A DNA stretch of 64,000 nucleotides from Tessaracoccus aquimaris (GCF_001997345.1 NZ_CP019606.1:186001-250000), one strand, 5' to 3'; positions 26,131-38,753 are shown, numbered from the stretch's first letter. Numbers and translations are program-made. Notes: generated by a model from the letters alone, not told the origin.

Positions 26131-27540
26131 TCAGTAGGCGCGGCCGACGACGGCGTAGGCCTCGGGGTCGTCGTCGCTGACGGGGATGGTCTCGTCGTCG
26201 CGCACCAGGCAGCGCACGGTGATCGACGAGGCCGCCAAGTGGCGTTCGCCCTCCACTCCCAACTTGGCCCACGGGATGCGGGCGAGGCCCTTCTGGGCGG
26301 CCGCGATCGCGTCGTCGATCGACTCGACGTCCTCGGTGCGAAGGTCGAGGCGCACCTCCGCCTCGTCGAAGAGGGCCTGGTGGTCGACAAGCAGGGCCTC
26401 GGCGGACAGCGCCGCGGCCTGGTCGAGCGCGACGACGTCCTTGCCGCCCATGATGCGACGCACCAGCGTGACCTTGCCGTCCGCCAGTTCGCGCGGGCCG
26501 ATCTCCAGGCGCAGCGGAACGCCCTTGAGTTCCGCGTCGACCGCCCTGCGCCCGAAGGCCACGTCGACCCGGTCATCGAGCTTGGCCCGGATGCCCGTGT
26601 GGCGCAGTTCGTCGACCAGTCGGTGCGCGGCCTCGTGCACGCCCTCGCCGTCCTTGACGATCATCACGAGCGCCTGCACGGGGGCCAGTCGCGGCGGGAG
26701 ACGCAGCCCGTTGTCGTCTCCGTGCGACATGATCAGGGCGCCGATCATGCGGGTCGAACTTCCCCAGGACGTCGTCCAGGCGAGTTCCTGCTTGCCCTGG
26801 TCGGACAGGTAGACGATGTTGAAGGCGCGCGCGAAGTTCTGGCCGAGTTCGTGCGAGGTGCCCATCTGCAGCGCCTTGCCGTCGCGCATCATGGCCTCGA
26901 GCGTCAGGGTGTTGACGGCGCCCGCGAAGCGCTCGGCGGCCGTCTTCCTGCCCCGGATCACGGGGATCGCCAGCACCTGCGTCATGAAGTCCTCGTACAC
27001 CTCGCGGTGGATCCTCTCCGCGAACGCGGCCGCCTCCTGCTGCGTGCGGTGCGCCGTGTGGCCCTCCTGCCACAGGAACTCGCTTGTGCGCAAGAACACC
27101 CGCGGACGCATCTCCCAGCGCACCACGTTCGACCACTGGTTCAGCAGCAGCGGCAGGTCGCGGTAGGAGTTGACCCACTTGGCCATGTACTCGCCGATGA
27201 TCGTCTCGGAGGTGGGTCGCACCACGACCGGCTCCTCCAACTCCTTCCCGCCCGCGTGCGTGACGACGGCGAGTTCGGGGCTGAAGCCCTCGACGTGCTC
27301 GGCCTCCTTCGCCAGGTAGGACTGCGGCAGGAACAGCGGGAAGTAGGCGTTCTCCACGCCTGCGGCCTTGATGCGCGCGTCCAGTTCCGCCTGGATGCGC
27401 TCCCAGATGGCGTAACCCGTGGGGCGGATCACCATGGTGCCGCGCACCGGGCCGTTCTCGGCGAGTTCGGCCCTCGCGACGACGTCTTGATACCAGCGAG
27501 GGAAGTCCTCGCCCTGCGGGGTCAGTACCTGTCCAGCCAT
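26131..27540 (-). CDS. proS: Prolyl-tRNA synthetase (archaeal/eukaryote-like type)
   Basis: ProS charges tRNA-Pro with proline. The 469-aa protein lacks the bacterial editing insertion and has the class II motifs in the short form: motif 1 around AIWERIQAELDARIKAAGVE, TSETIIGEYMAKWVNSYRDL, then motif 2 WEMRPRVFLRTSEFLWQEGH and the class II glycine patch in TTSWGSSTRMIGALIMSHGD. A C-terminal anticodon-binding domain follows. The last residue is Tyr (VVGRAY), typical of this ProS type. A single gene that sits inside the sugar-utilisation block, convergent with the transporter operon. Confidence 0.96.
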   Translation of the reverse strand: MAGQVLTPQGEDFPRWYQDVVARAELAENGPVRGTMVIRPTGYAIWERIQAELDARIKAAGVENAYFPLFLPQSYLAKEAEHVEGFSPELAVVTHAGGKELEEPVVVRPTSETIIGEYMAKWVNSYRDLPLLLNQWSNVVRWEMRPRVFLRTSEFLWQEGHTAHRTQQEAAAFAERIHREVYEDFMTQVLAIPVIRGRKTAAERFAGAVNTLTLEAMMRDGKALQMGTSHELGQNFARAFNIVYLSDQGKQELAWTTSWGSSTRMIGALIMSHGDDNGLRLPPRLAPVQALVMIVKDGEGVHEAAHRLVDELRHTGIRAKLDDRVDVAFGRRAVDAELKGVPLRLEIGPRELADGKVTLVRRIMGGKDVVALDQAAALSAEALLVDHQALFDEAEVRLDLRTEDVESIDDAIAAAQKGLARIPWAKLGVEGERHLAASSITVRCLVRDDETIPVSDDDPEAYAVVGRAY

Positions 27541-27602
27541 GACTCCACCCTAGGCGCGCACGTCAGGCGCCGCGCCCATCCCGGCGGTTCCGCACGCGAC
27601 AA

Positions 27603-27632
27603 GGCCCCGACACCGGAGACAGTGTCGGGGCC
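27603..27632 (-). terminator. Terminator after the secreted fucosidase
   Basis: GGCCCCGACAC (27603-27613) and GTGTCGGGGCC (27622-27632) form a perfect 11-bp stem with an 8-base loop, 17 bases past the end of the GH95 gene on the minus strand. Confidence 0.8.
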
Positions 27633-27649
27633 AGCTGGGTCGGCCGGAC

Positions 27650-30600
27650 CTACTTGGCGGGCCCGAGGTCGCGCATCGGCTTGCCTGCCTTCACGTTGGC
27701 GGGCTTGACCTTCCGGCGCTGCCCGTTGACGACCACCACCACGTTGCTCATGTTCGGGGCGCGGTCGGCGACCACGTCGTACCAGACGACCTTTCCCTTC
27801 TCCCAGCGGACGCTGATGCGGTAGCCGCCGCGGGCCCGGAGGTTGGTGAACGAGCCGCTCTGCGCCCAGTCCTTCGGCAGCGCGGGCAGCAGGCGGATCG
27901 CCCCGTCGTGGCTCTGGAGCAGCATCTCGGACACGGCGCCCGTGATGCCGAAGTTGCCGTCCATCTGGAAGGGCGGATGGTTCGCGAACAGGTTGCTCAA
28001 GGTGTTGAACCGCAGCAGGCCGCGCACCATCATCCTGGCCCGCTCCGCCTCGCCGAGGCGGGCAAACAGCGCGGCCCGCCACGGCCACGTCCAGGAGCGT
28101 CGCGAGTCTCCGGAGACCGTCTCCTCCGTGAACGGCACCCCCGCCTTCTCGCCGCAGCGCGCCTTCAGCGACACCAGCGCAGCCGCCGCGAACTCGGGCG
28201 TCTGGGTGGTGATCTCACGCCCCGGGTAGACGGCGTACAGGTGCGAGGTGTGACGGTGCAGGTCGTTGGGGTCGTCGCGGTCGCTCTGCCACTCCTGCAA
28301 CTGGCCCCAACTGCCGATCTTGTTCGGCGCCAGGCGCTTCTGCAGGTCGGCGACCTTCGCGCGGTACGGGTCCTTTCCGCCGAGGGCGGTGGAGCAGTCG
28401 AGGTAGTTCTGGAACAGGTCCCAGACGATCTGCTGGTCGTGCATGACGCCGTCCTCGCGGGGGCCGTGTTCGGGCGACCACCCGTCCGGTGCGACCAGGG
28501 TGCCGTCGGGAAGGGCCTTCAGGCGGTCCTCCCAGAACTGGCAGATCTCCTTGATCATCGGCAGCGCCACGTTCTTCAGGTAGCGCTTGTCCTGCGTGAA
28601 CGCCCAGTGCTCGTAGACGTGGCTCATGTACCAGGCGCTGGAGACGGTGTTCCACTCCCACCCGTTGCCGCCGAAGATCGACTGCGACGTGCGCGCCGTC
28701 CAGCCCCGCACGTCACCGAACTCCTTGCGGGTGGCGACCCGGCTTGGCACGGCGACCTCGCGGATGAAGTCGACGAGCGCGGTGTGCGAGTCGCCGAGGT
28801 CGGTCACCTCCGCGGCCCAGTAGTTCATCTGGACGTTGATGTTGGTGTGGTAGTCCGATCCCCAGGCGGGGCTGTTGGAGTTGTTCCACAGCCCCTGCAG
28901 GTTGGCGGGCAGCCCGCCGGGACGCGACGACCCACTCAGCAGGTAGCGGCCGTAGTCGAACAGGATCTGCTCGAGCACGAGGTCCTGCTTGCCCTTGGCG
29001 TAGCGGGCGAGGCGCTGGTCGGTCGGAAGCGCCTGCACGTCGTCGTCGCTCGATCCCCAGTCGACGGAGACCCGGTTCATGACCGAGCCGACCTGCTTGA
29101 CATGGTCCTTACGCAGCCTGGCGTACCCGAGCCTGGACGCGGCCTTCAGCGTCGCGTCGACCTGTGGCTTCGGGGCCTTGCCGCGCCACCGTCGGCCGCG
29201 GAGAGCTTGTAGTCGGTGCGGGCGTCGAGCAACAGCAGGATGCGGGTCGCGCCCGCGATGACGAGGGCACCGCTGCTCTCTGTGATGGTGCCGTCCGTGT
29301 CGATGTCGATCGCGGCGGAGTGGCTCAGCTTGTTGGCCATGGTGCCCGCGAAGCTGATCCGGCCCTTGGCGGCGTCGGCCACCGTCGGCGCGTTGTCCTG
29401 AGCCGAGGTGAGCCGCAGCGTCGTGGTCATGCCGCCGGGCTGGTCGGTCGTGTAGCGCAGCGCGATCACGTCGGCGTCCCGCGAGGCGAACGATTCCCGC
29501 AGCACGGTGCCGTTTGACGTCGCGAAGTGGGTGGTGTGCACGCCGCTCGGCAGATCGAGCGCGCGCCGGTAGTCGACCACGATCGACTGCGAACGGGTGC
29601 TGTACCCGGGGGCGAGCAGCGCGATGCCGCCGACCTCGATCCGGGCGCCCGCCTCGAAGGTGAGACGGTAGTAGGCGAACTGCGCGGGCGACGTCAGGGT
29701 CCGCGCCACCTCGGCGCCCCGACCAGGAAAGGACACGCCGCTCGCGGCGTCGAGTTCGGTCCAGGTCAGGGCGTCGTTCGAGCCGGAGAAGGTCCACGCA
29801 GTCGGGTCCTTGGCCGCCGAGCCTGTGCCGCTGGTGACGGAGTAGCCCGTGATCCGGCGGGCCGCGCCGAACTGCGCCTGCCACACGGGGCGGCCCTTGG
29901 CCGACCACACCGTCCCGGTCGAGTTGTCGATGCTGCCGACCAGCGAGTCGGCGTGCCCCGACGGCGACGAGACGAACAGCGTGTCGCCGTCGGCCAGGCT
30001 GACGCCGCCCAGTGAGATCTCGGAGAGCTGGAAGTGACTGACGCCGGGCTTGGGCGAGATGTCGAAGCGGTAGTAGCGGTAGGCCGTCGAGTTGCTGAAC
30101 TCGAAGGTCTTGGTCTGCTGGCGCTGCTCGAACGGCGCGATGGAGCGCGAGTCAAGCGGCGTCCAGGTGGTGCCGTCGTTGGAGCCCTCGAAGACCCAGT
30201 CCTGCGGGTCGCGGGCGGGCACGTCATTGGCCGACGTGATGGAGTACGACGTCACGACGGTGGGGGAGGGCAGCTTGGCCTGCCAGAACACGTGGGCCGG
30301 TGGGCCGATCAGGCACCACTTGGTGCTGGAGGAGCCGTCGTAGGACCGCTCGACGGTCTCGTTGTTGGAGACCTCGTAGGGGCCGCCGGGCGAGGTGACC
30401 TCCGGTCGCCCCGTGAAGGACAGCGAGAGCGACCCGAAGTTGCGGTACGACCCGAAGCCGGTGACGCCGGTGTCGTAGTCGCCGTCCCAGTTGTTGAGGC
30501 CGCCCCACAGGCTCTGCTCGTTGAACTGCACCGTCTCCTGATCGGGATGGCCGAAGAGCATGGCGCCGAGGCGTCCGTTGCCGATGGGCAGCGCCTGCTT

Positions 30601-30809
30601 CTCCCAGTCGGAGGCGGGGATCGCGTACCACAGCGACCTGGGGAGACGACCGGGCGGGGGATGGTGCCGGTCGAGTGTGAGGTTGGGGTGGGCCTCGGCT
30701 TGTCGGCCGAGGCCGGTCGGGCGGCAAGGAACTGGGGCAGCGTGGTGGCGGCTGCTGCCGCACCGCCGAACTGAAGTGCGTGGCGTCGGGAAATTGTTGG
30801 ACCCTGCAT
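27650..30809 (-). CDS. Secreted GH95 alpha-L-fucosidase with two inserted discoidin-like domains, frameshifted
   Basis: About 1053 aa. A twin-arginine signal ([20 protein letters not shown] ... ARPASA) starts at 30809 behind GGAGGAG. The GH95 N-domain begins [20 protein letters not shown], but after [10 protein letters not shown] two F5/8-type-C-like modules are inserted ([20 protein letters not shown]...; [20 protein letters not shown]...) before [11 protein letters not shown] resumes. The barrel has [19 protein letters not shown] and [10 protein letters not shown], which carry the Asn, Glu and Asp expected for catalysis. Two one-base losses (about 30637-30643 and 29188-29190) are needed to join the frames. 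It should cleave fucose from glycans outside the cell. L-galactosidase activity is also possible in GH95. Confidence 0.88.
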
Positions 30810-30872
30810 GGGGCTCCTCCTTGGTGGGGCGACTCTGCTCACTCGGGGGACCATCGACGGTGTCGACGGCAA

Positions 30873-30899
30873 TGTTAGCGCTAGCAGTTAACGTTAGCA
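30873..30899. promoter_or_regulatory. Tandem LacI-type operators upstream of the secreted fucosidase
   Basis: TGTTAGCGCTAGCA (30873-30886) and AGTTAACGTTAGCA (30886-30899) overlap by one base. Both are near-palindromes with a central CG or GC step, as in LacI-family operators. The first matches the site upstream of the sugar ABC transporter at 22663. Confidence 0.6.
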
Positions 30900-31022
30900 A
30901 TCGATCATTTTGTTGAGAACGGTGTCTGTGTTTTTTCGGACGATCGGCCATAAAGCCTTGTCGACCGCGTGTCGAGGCGGCATTGCTCGGTCGCGGTAAT
31001 TTGTCGTGCTTTTGTCGACCGC

Positions 31023-32195
31023 TCAGGGGTCGATCCGGACGATCCTGATCGTGACGGGGGTGGCGGCGGAGCCGAGTTCCGCCCGGATCCGGGCTCGGAT
31101 GTCGTCGGGGTCGAGGGGAGAGCGCGTTCGCAGGGTTGCGGCCTGCCGCGACCCGAAGCGCCGGTCGCCGACGGCCTCGAGGTCGACCGACTCGACACCC
31201 TCGACGGCCAGGAGTGCGTCTCGAAGCCGGGCCGGGTCGGTGACGACGCCCCCGTCACGACGCTCCGGTCCGCCCGTCCGGAGACGTGCACGAGTCCGTC
31301 GCGGATGGTGCCACGGTCGCCCCGGAACACGGTGTCGCCGAGCATCGGGGAGCGGGCCTCGAGAACCCCGTCGCGCTCGCGGACCCGCACCCCCGAGAGG
31401 GGCCTGCCGACGGTGCCGGGGAGCGGCGCCGATCCTCAGGTGAGGCGAGGCAGAGGGTGCCCGCCTCCGTCGAGCCGTACGCGTCGTAGACGGGGGCGCC
31501 GAGCCTCGCGGCCAGGTCGTCCGCGCCGTCGAGCCGGTCGGACCCGCTCAGCACCAGCCCGATCCTCGGTCGGGTCGCGGCCGAGGCGAACTCGCGCAGC
31601 AGCAGCGGCACCCCGGTGAGGAGGTCGACGCGGCCCGCTGCCCGGATCGGCGCGGCGCCGTCGGTGGCCGAGAGGAAGTGGCCGCCCAGCAGCAGGGTCA
31701 GCAACAGAGCGCTCCAGCCGTGGCCGTGGTCGACGGGGGAGAGGCACCCGACGCTCGGATGGCGGGGCAGCGGCAGCAGCCCCAGAGGCGAGACCAGTTG
31801 GGCCGTGGCGAGGGGCCGCGCCTGGTGTGGCGCAGCGTCGGGTCGCCCGTCGAGCCGGAGGTGAAGAACGAGACACCGCGGCCTGCCCTCGACCGCCTGG
31901 CCGACTCGAGGGCGGTCGCGCCCGCCGACGGCGGCACGATCCGCACCGAGCGGCGCGCCAGCAGCCCTGCGAGCGACTCGACGGCGACGGCGCGTTGATC
32001 CTCGGAGCACACCACGACCGGGCCTGGCGGGAGAGCGCGTGCCGTGGCCCGCACGCGTCGGGCGAGGCCGGCGCGGGTCAGCGTGCCGCGTGCGTCGGTC
32101 CACGCGGGGGCCGACGGCGGCGCGGTGGCGGCGCCGACCGCGATCCGGGCGGCGGCAAGCAGGGCGGGCGACCAACCGCCGCGCGCCTCGCTCAT
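31023..32195 (-). CDS. AMP-dependent acyl/aryl-CoA ligase-like protein, three frameshifts
   Basis: An adenylate-forming enzyme of about 391 aa, short for the family. It activates a carboxylate with ATP. Motifs are spread over three frames: the phosphate-binding loop SFFTSGSTGDPT, the A5 motif VYDAYGSTEAGTLCLA, and the A7/A8 region RGDRGTIRDGLVHVSGRADR followed by SVVTG. Added bases at about 31823-31826, 31429-31433 and 31249-31253 make one frame to the stop at 31023. The lysine-bearing C-terminal hinge region is reduced. Its start overlaps the SDR stop (ATGA), so the two form an operon and probably one pathway. The substrate is unknown (MenE-like and fatty-acid ligases are possible). Confidence 0.75.
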
Positions 32196-32983
32196 GGCTG
32201 CGACAGGCGCTCAGAGGATCGCCCGATCGCGCGGGCGAGCGCCGTCGGGGCGACGGCGTGGGCGACCTCCGCCGGCCGCAGCCACCATGGCGCGATCCGG
32301 GGGCGCCTCGAACGGATCGCCTCGGCGATCCAGTCGGCCGCGTCCTCCGCGCGCATGGCGCGGCGGCCGGCCAGCGTTGGTCGCGCCATGTCCGTCGCGA
32401 CGAGGGGGAAGGCGAGGATCGTCACGGCCACCCCGCGCGGCGCCAGTTCGGCGGCCGCGGTGCGCAGCCAGGCGTCCCACGCGGACTTCGAGGCGACGTA
32501 AGGGCCCCAGCCGGGGATCGTCAGGCGCGCGTTCGTCGTCGAGGAGCCGATCAGGTGGCCCGCGCCGCGCTCGCGCATCGCCTCGACGAGGGGGAGGGCA
32601 TGTGCGACGGGCCCGACGAAGTTGACGGCGGCGCTGCGCGTGATCGAGTCGGGCCGCGCGGCGGTCGCGGCGACCGAGCGGGCGATCGACAGTCCCGCGT
32701 TGGCCACCACGATGTCCGGCGGGCCGAACTCGCCGAGCGAGCGGTCGGCGGCCGCCCGCGCAGCGTCGGCGTCGCGCAGGTCGACGCTCTGCACGAGCGC
32801 CACCCCGCCGCGCCCGCGGACCTCCTCGGCAAGTGAGTCCAGCAGGTCGCGTCGCCGTGCCAGGAGCACGAACCTCGCCCCCGGGCAGGCTGCGCGTTCG
32901 ACGAAGGCGCGGCCAATTCCCGAACTGGCACCCGTCACGACCACGACCTTCCCGTCGAGGTCAGGGGGCTGTTTCCGGTTCAT
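32192..32983 (-). CDS. Short-chain dehydrogenase/reductase (SDR)
   Basis: A 263-aa classical SDR: the nucleotide-binding motif VVVTGASSGIGRAF near residue 17, a second motif VVANAGLSIA, and the active-site segment GPYVASKSAWDAWLRT with Tyr and Lys spaced YxxxK. The Ser of the triad is in HLIGSSTTNARL. A basic residue pair after the second strand (LLARRRDLL) favours NADP(H). It is the first gene of a two-gene operon with an acyl-CoA-ligase-like gene that overlaps by four bases. This suggests reduction or oxidation of a product on the same pathway. The substrate is not known. Confidence 0.9.
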   Translation of the reverse strand: MNRKQPPDLDGKVVVVTGASSGIGRAFVERAACPGARFVLLARRRDLLDSLAEEVRGRGGVALVQSVDLRDADAARAAADRSLGEFGPPDIVVANAGLSIARSVAATAARPDSITRSAAVNFVGPVAHALPLVEAMRERGAGHLIGSSTTNARLTIPGWGPYVASKSAWDAWLRTAAAELAPRGVAVTILAFPLVATDMARPTLAGRRAMRAEDAADWIAEAIRSRRPRIAPWWLRPAEVAHAVAPTALARAIGRSSERLSQP

Positions 32984-33079
32984 GGGGAGAGGCTATCTGG
33001 CGCCCCGGTCTCAGATAGCGACACCGTGTACCCCATCAAGGAGACAGGGTGTCCCTGCATGTGTCACACTGGAGCTCAA

Positions 33080-33098
33080 TTAGGTGAGGCAATCCTTA
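33080..33098. promoter_or_regulatory. DtxR/IdeR iron box upstream of heme oxygenase
   Basis: TTAGGTGAGGCAATCCTTA matches the 19-bp consensus TTAGGTTAGGCTAACCTAA at 15 of 19 positions and keeps both outer half-sites. It ends 30 bases before the heme oxygenase start, where binding of the iron-loaded repressor would block transcription. Confidence 0.7.
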
Positions 33099-33128
33099 CC
33101 AAATATACGACGAGAGGACGTGGTCGCG

Positions 33129-33781
33129 ATGACCGCCGGCGTTCAGAACCGCACCGCACTCGCAGCCCGCCTGCGCGAGGAGACGCGCACCGTCCACGAG
33201 GAGGCGGAGCAGACCCCGCTGATGGCGCGTCTCATCAAGGGTGACGTCGACCGCGACGACCTGCGGGGCCTGACCCGGCAGTTGGTCGCCGTCTACGAGG
33301 CGCTCGAGGGGCATCGCGCGCGCTGGCCGACGAACCGCACTTCGCGGGCGTCCACGCGCCCGAGTTGGAGCGCCTCGAGGCGCTCCGCGTCGACCTGGCC
33401 GCGCTGAGCGCCGACGGCGAGGCCGAGGTGCCGCTGCTTCCGGCGGCCATCGCCTACGCCGAGCGGATCCGCGACGTCGCGGACCAGCCCGCGCGACTGC
33501 TGGCCCACCACTACACCCGCTACCTTGGCGACCTGTCCGGCGGCCAGGCGCTCGGCTCGATCTTCGGCCGCGCGCTCGGGATCGAGTCGGGGCAGCCGGG
33601 CATCTCCTTCTACCAGTTCGAGGGCATCGAGAAGGTGAAGCCTTGCAAGGACCGCTACCGCGAACTGCTCGACGGCGCGCCGTTGAGTGACGAGGAGTCC
33701 GACGCGGCGGTGGAGGAGGCCGTCGTGGCCTTCCGCTGCAACCAGGCGCTCTTCGAGGAACTGGAGTCCCTCAGAGACTGA
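33129..33781 (+). CDS. Heme oxygenase (HmuO type), frameshifted
   Basis: Opens heme to biliverdin, CO and iron, so it releases iron from heme. About 217 aa when restored, the normal length. The proximal His is in [19 protein letters not shown], and the distal helix glycines are in [20 protein letters not shown]. The frame breaks at GGGG 33308-33311, where one added G gives [20 protein letters not shown]. The start at 33129 is downstream of an iron box and a short A/T-rich stretch. Low iron should induce the gene. The 3' end overlaps the convergent GH95 gene by 11 bases. Confidence 0.88.
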
Positions 33782-35936
33782 CGCGGCGCCGCTCGCCGTT
33801 GACGATCACGTCGACCTCCGAGAGCGAACCCGGTCGGTCGGCCACCACCTCGAACCACTCGACGACGCCGTCGCGCCAGCGCGCACTCACCCGCAGCCCA
33901 CCGCGCGCGCGGAGGCCCCGGAATGATCCGGCCTCGGCCCACGCCCCTGGCAGCGCCGGGATCAGGCGCACGACGCCGTCGTGGCTCTGCAACAGGAGTT
34001 CGGCCAGGGCCCCCGTGATCCCGAAGTTGCCGTCGAGTTGGAACGGTGGATGCACGGCCCACAGGTTCTCCAGCGTGGAGAACTTCAGCAGCCCGCGCAG
34101 CATCGCGTGGGCGCGCTCCCCATCGCCGAGACGCGCGAACAGCGCCGCCCGCCACGGCCACGTCCACGATCGGCGCGAGTCGCCCGCGACGGTGTCCTCG
34201 GTGACCGACCCGTCGGGCGCGCCGCAGCGGGCCACCAGCGACGTCAGCGCCGCCTCCGCGAGATCCGTTGTCGCCGGGGTGATCTGACGCCCGGGATAGA
34301 CGGCGAACAGGTGCGAGGTGTGGCGGTGCAGGTCGGCCGGATCGTCGCGGTCGGACTGCCATTCCTGCAACTGCCCCCACGAGCCGATCCGGTTCGGGGC
34401 GAGCCGCGCCTGAAGGTCGGCGACGCGCTCCCGGTACGGGTCCTCGCCGCCAGCGGCGGCAGACAGGTCGAGGTAGTTCTGGAACAGGTCCCAGACGATC
34501 TGCTGGTCGTGCATCACGCCGTCCTCGCGGGGCCCGTGCTCCGGCGACCATCCCTCCGGCGCGACCAGGGTGCCGTCGGGAAGGGCCTTCAGGCGGTCCT
34601 CCCAGAACTCGCAGACCTCCCGCACCAGCGGCAGGGCGACCCCGCGCAGGTACCCGTCGTCTCGGCCGAAGGCCCAGTGTTCGTAGACGTGGTTCATGTA
34701 CCACGCGCTCGAGATGGTGTTCCACTCCCACGCGTTGCCGCCGAGCGGGCTCTGTGAGGTGCGGGCCGTCCACCCGCGCACCGGCCCGAACGCGGCAAGG
34801 GTTGCATCGCGGCACGACGGCGCCATGGCGGCGACGAAGTCGATCAGGCCCCGGTGGCTGCCGGACAGGCCGGTGACCTCGGCTCCCCAGTAGTTCATCT
34901 GGATGTTGATGTTGGTGTGGTAGTCGCTCGCCCACGTCGGGGTGTTGGAGTCGTTCCACAACCCCTGCAGGTTGGCGGGCAGCCCGCCGGGCCGCGAGGA
35001 GGACGCCAGCAGGTAGCGCCCGTAGTGAAACAGCACCTGCTCGAGTTCGGGGTCGGCGGCGCCGTCGCGGTACCTGGCGAGCCTGCGGTCGGTGGGCAGG
35101 TCGCCGACCGCGGGTGAGGTCGATCCCCAGTCGACGGAGACGGTGCCGAGCAGGTCGGCCAGGTCGGCCGCGCTCGCCTTACGGACGTCGTCCCATCCTC
35201 GGGCGGACGCCGCGTCGAGCGAGGCGGCGAGCACGGGCAGCGGGTCGGTGCCACGCCACCCCGCGGCACGGTCCATGGCGTAGTCGGTGCGGGCGTCGAG
35301 CAGCAGCACCAGGTCGGTGGCGTCGGCGACCCTCAGCAGGTCGCCGTCGACAGTGAGCGTGCCGTCGGAGGCGACGCGCACCTCTGCCGCGTGCCGCATC
35401 CCGTTGGCGAGCGCCCCCTGGAAGGCCAGTCGCCCTGGCGTCGCCGTCGTCGGAGCGCCGTCCTGCGCGGAGTCGAGGCGCAGCGTGACGCCGAACGGAG
35501 CCCCGGAGCGGTACCGCACCGCCACGACGTCGGCGTCGCGCGAGGCGAACGCCTCGCCGAGCCGGGCGGCCCCGGAGACGACGGCGTAGGTCGAGTGCAG
35601 CCCCGTGTCCAGGTCGAGCGCGCGCCGGTAGTCGGCCGCGTCGGCGGCGCCGTCGAACGTGAGGGTCAGCGTTCCGAAGTTCTGGTACGAGCCGAAGCCG
35701 AGTTCGCCCGTGTCGTAGCCGTCGTCAGCCAGGCCCGCGGAGGCGTTGTCGTAGTCGGCGACCCCGCTCCACAGGCTCTGTTCGTTGAACTGGATCACTT
35801 CGACGCCGACGCCGCCGAACATCATCGCGCCGAGCCTCCCGTTGCCGATCGGCAACGCCTGGGAGTCCCAGGCGAGCGCGGGCGCCTCGTACCAGAGCGT
35901 GCGGGCCGAGGTGCGGGGAGCGGAGGGCTGGAACAT
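33771..35936 (-). CDS. GH95 alpha-L-fucosidase, cytoplasmic
   Basis: A 721-aa intact GH95 enzyme without signal peptide, so probably intracellular. It aligns with the secreted paralogue at 27650-30809 along its whole length: [67 protein letters not shown] and [15 protein letters not shown] carry the expected catalytic Asn, Glu and Asp. It goes straight from [14 protein letters not shown] to [12 protein letters not shown], where the paralogue has about 250 inserted residues. The likely job is to finish imported fucosylated oligosaccharides. It starts only 27 bases after the isocitrate dehydrogenase terminator, so its promoter is very short or it relies on read-through. Confidence 0.92.
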   Translation of the reverse strand: MFQPSAPRTSARTLWYEAPALAWDSQALPIGNGRLGAMMFGGVGVEVIQFNEQSLWSGVADYDNASAGLADDGYDTGELGFGSYQNFGTLTLTFDGAADAADYRRALDLDTGLHSTYAVVSGAARLGEAFASRDADVVAVRYRSGAPFGVTLRLDSAQDGAPTTATPGRLAFQGALANGMRHAAEVRVASDGTLTVDGDLLRVADATDLVLLLDARTDYAMDRAAGWRGTDPLPVLAASLDAASARGWDDVRKASAADLADLLGTVSVDWGSTSPAVGDLPTDRRLARYRDGAADPELEQVLFHYGRYLLASSSRPGGLPANLQGLWNDSNTPTWASDYHTNINIQMNYWGAEVTGLSGSHRGLIDFVAAMAPSCRDATLAAFGPVRGWTARTSQSPLGGNAWEWNTISSAWYMNHVYEHWAFGRDDGYLRGVALPLVREVCEFWEDRLKALPDGTLVAPEGWSPEHGPREDGVMHDQQIVWDLFQNYLDLSAAAGGEDPYRERVADLQARLAPNRIGSWGQLQEWQSDRDDPADLHRHTSHLFAVYPGRQITPATTDLAEAALTSLVARCGAPDGSVTEDTVAGDSRRSWTWPWRAALFARLGDGERAHAMLRGLLKFSTLENLWAVHPPFQLDGNFGITGALAELLLQSHDGVVRLIPALPGAWAEAGSFRGLRARGGLRVSARWRDGVVEWFEVVADRPGSLSEVDVIVNGERRRVSL

Positions 35937-35963
35937 GGTGCGACCTTCGGTTCTAGGGCAGAA

Positions 35964-35998
35964 GAAGGCCCGGCGTCCGCTTGGGTCGCCGGGCCTTC
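35964..35998 (-). terminator. Terminator after isocitrate dehydrogenase
   Basis: GAAGGCCCGGCG (35964-35975) and CGCCGGGCCTTC (35987-35998) form a perfect 12-bp stem, starting ten bases past the icd stop on the minus strand. Confidence 0.85.
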
Positions 35999-36007
35999 CA
36001 GGGTCGA

Positions 36008-38260
<2,253 letters not shown>

Positions 38261-38396
38261 TTACCGGCGTGCCAGGTACCCCGCAGACTCGCCAATCAGG
38301 GTCCCGCTAGGCGGACGGCGGGGCCCGATAGGCTGTGGCCGCGGGCTCGTGGGTCCCGCCCGATACGCCGACGGCGACGTGGGTTCGGTTGTGAGC

Positions 38397-38425
38397 GAAC
38401 GCACGCCGCGCCACGGCGTGCGTTC
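38397..38425. other. 12-bp perfect hairpin in the icd/DUF3073 divergent region
   Basis: GAACGCACGCCG, loop CGCCA, then CGGCGTGCGTTC, followed by TTTGG. It looks like a terminator but no gene precedes it on the plus strand (icd diverges). It abuts the -35 hexamer of the DUF3073 promoter. Either it ends a short unannotated RNA or it is an operator. Confidence 0.6.
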
Positions 38426-38426
38426 T

Positions 38427-38455
38427 TTGGACTAACACGCCGGATTGGGTAGCCT
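38427..38455 (+). promoter_or_regulatory. Predicted housekeeping promoter for the DUF3073 gene
   Basis: TTGGAC (38427-38432), a 17-base spacer and TAGCCT (38450-38455). This is a good sigma-A-type pair, about 70 bases before the DUF3073 start. Confidence 0.5.
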
Positions 38456-38523
38456 GTACCCACGAGTTAGTGACAGATTCCGCGGCAAGTCCGCGAGGGA
38501 CAAGGCAAGGGGGTCGACCCGAT

Positions 38524-38750
38524 ATGGGGCGCGGCCGTGCAAAGGCGAAGCAGACCAAGGTGGCTCGCGATCTGAAGTATCGCTCGATAGACACCGATTT
38601 TGCGTCATTGGAGCGAGAGCTCCGAGGCGCTGAGAGTGTCACGGACGTCGGTGAGATCCCGATTCCTATGCCGACATGGCCGAGGAGTACGCGGACTACG
38701 ACGACGAGTACGGCACTGACGATGCAGGCGACGAGCGCCGCTCGTCGTGA
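38524..38750 (+). CDS. DUF3073 protein, frameshifted
   Basis: A small conserved actinobacterial protein of about 75 aa. The basic N-terminus MGRGRAKAKQTKVARDLKYR is highly characteristic of the family, and the C-terminus is acidic and Tyr-rich. The frame breaks at CCC 38658-38660. One extra C gives EIPDSYADMAEEYADYDDEY and a stop at 38748. No enzymatic motif is known for the family. The strongly basic start suggests nucleic-acid or ribosome contact, which is inference. It is followed by a hydrolase gene with a GTG start four bases later. Confidence 0.85.
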
Positions 38751-38753
38751 CCC

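Noticed and set aside
27650..30809. Secreted fucosidase and other broken genes as true pseudogenes
   Set aside because: All breaks are single-base losses in short G/C runs with full motif conservation on both sides. A technical cause is more likely.
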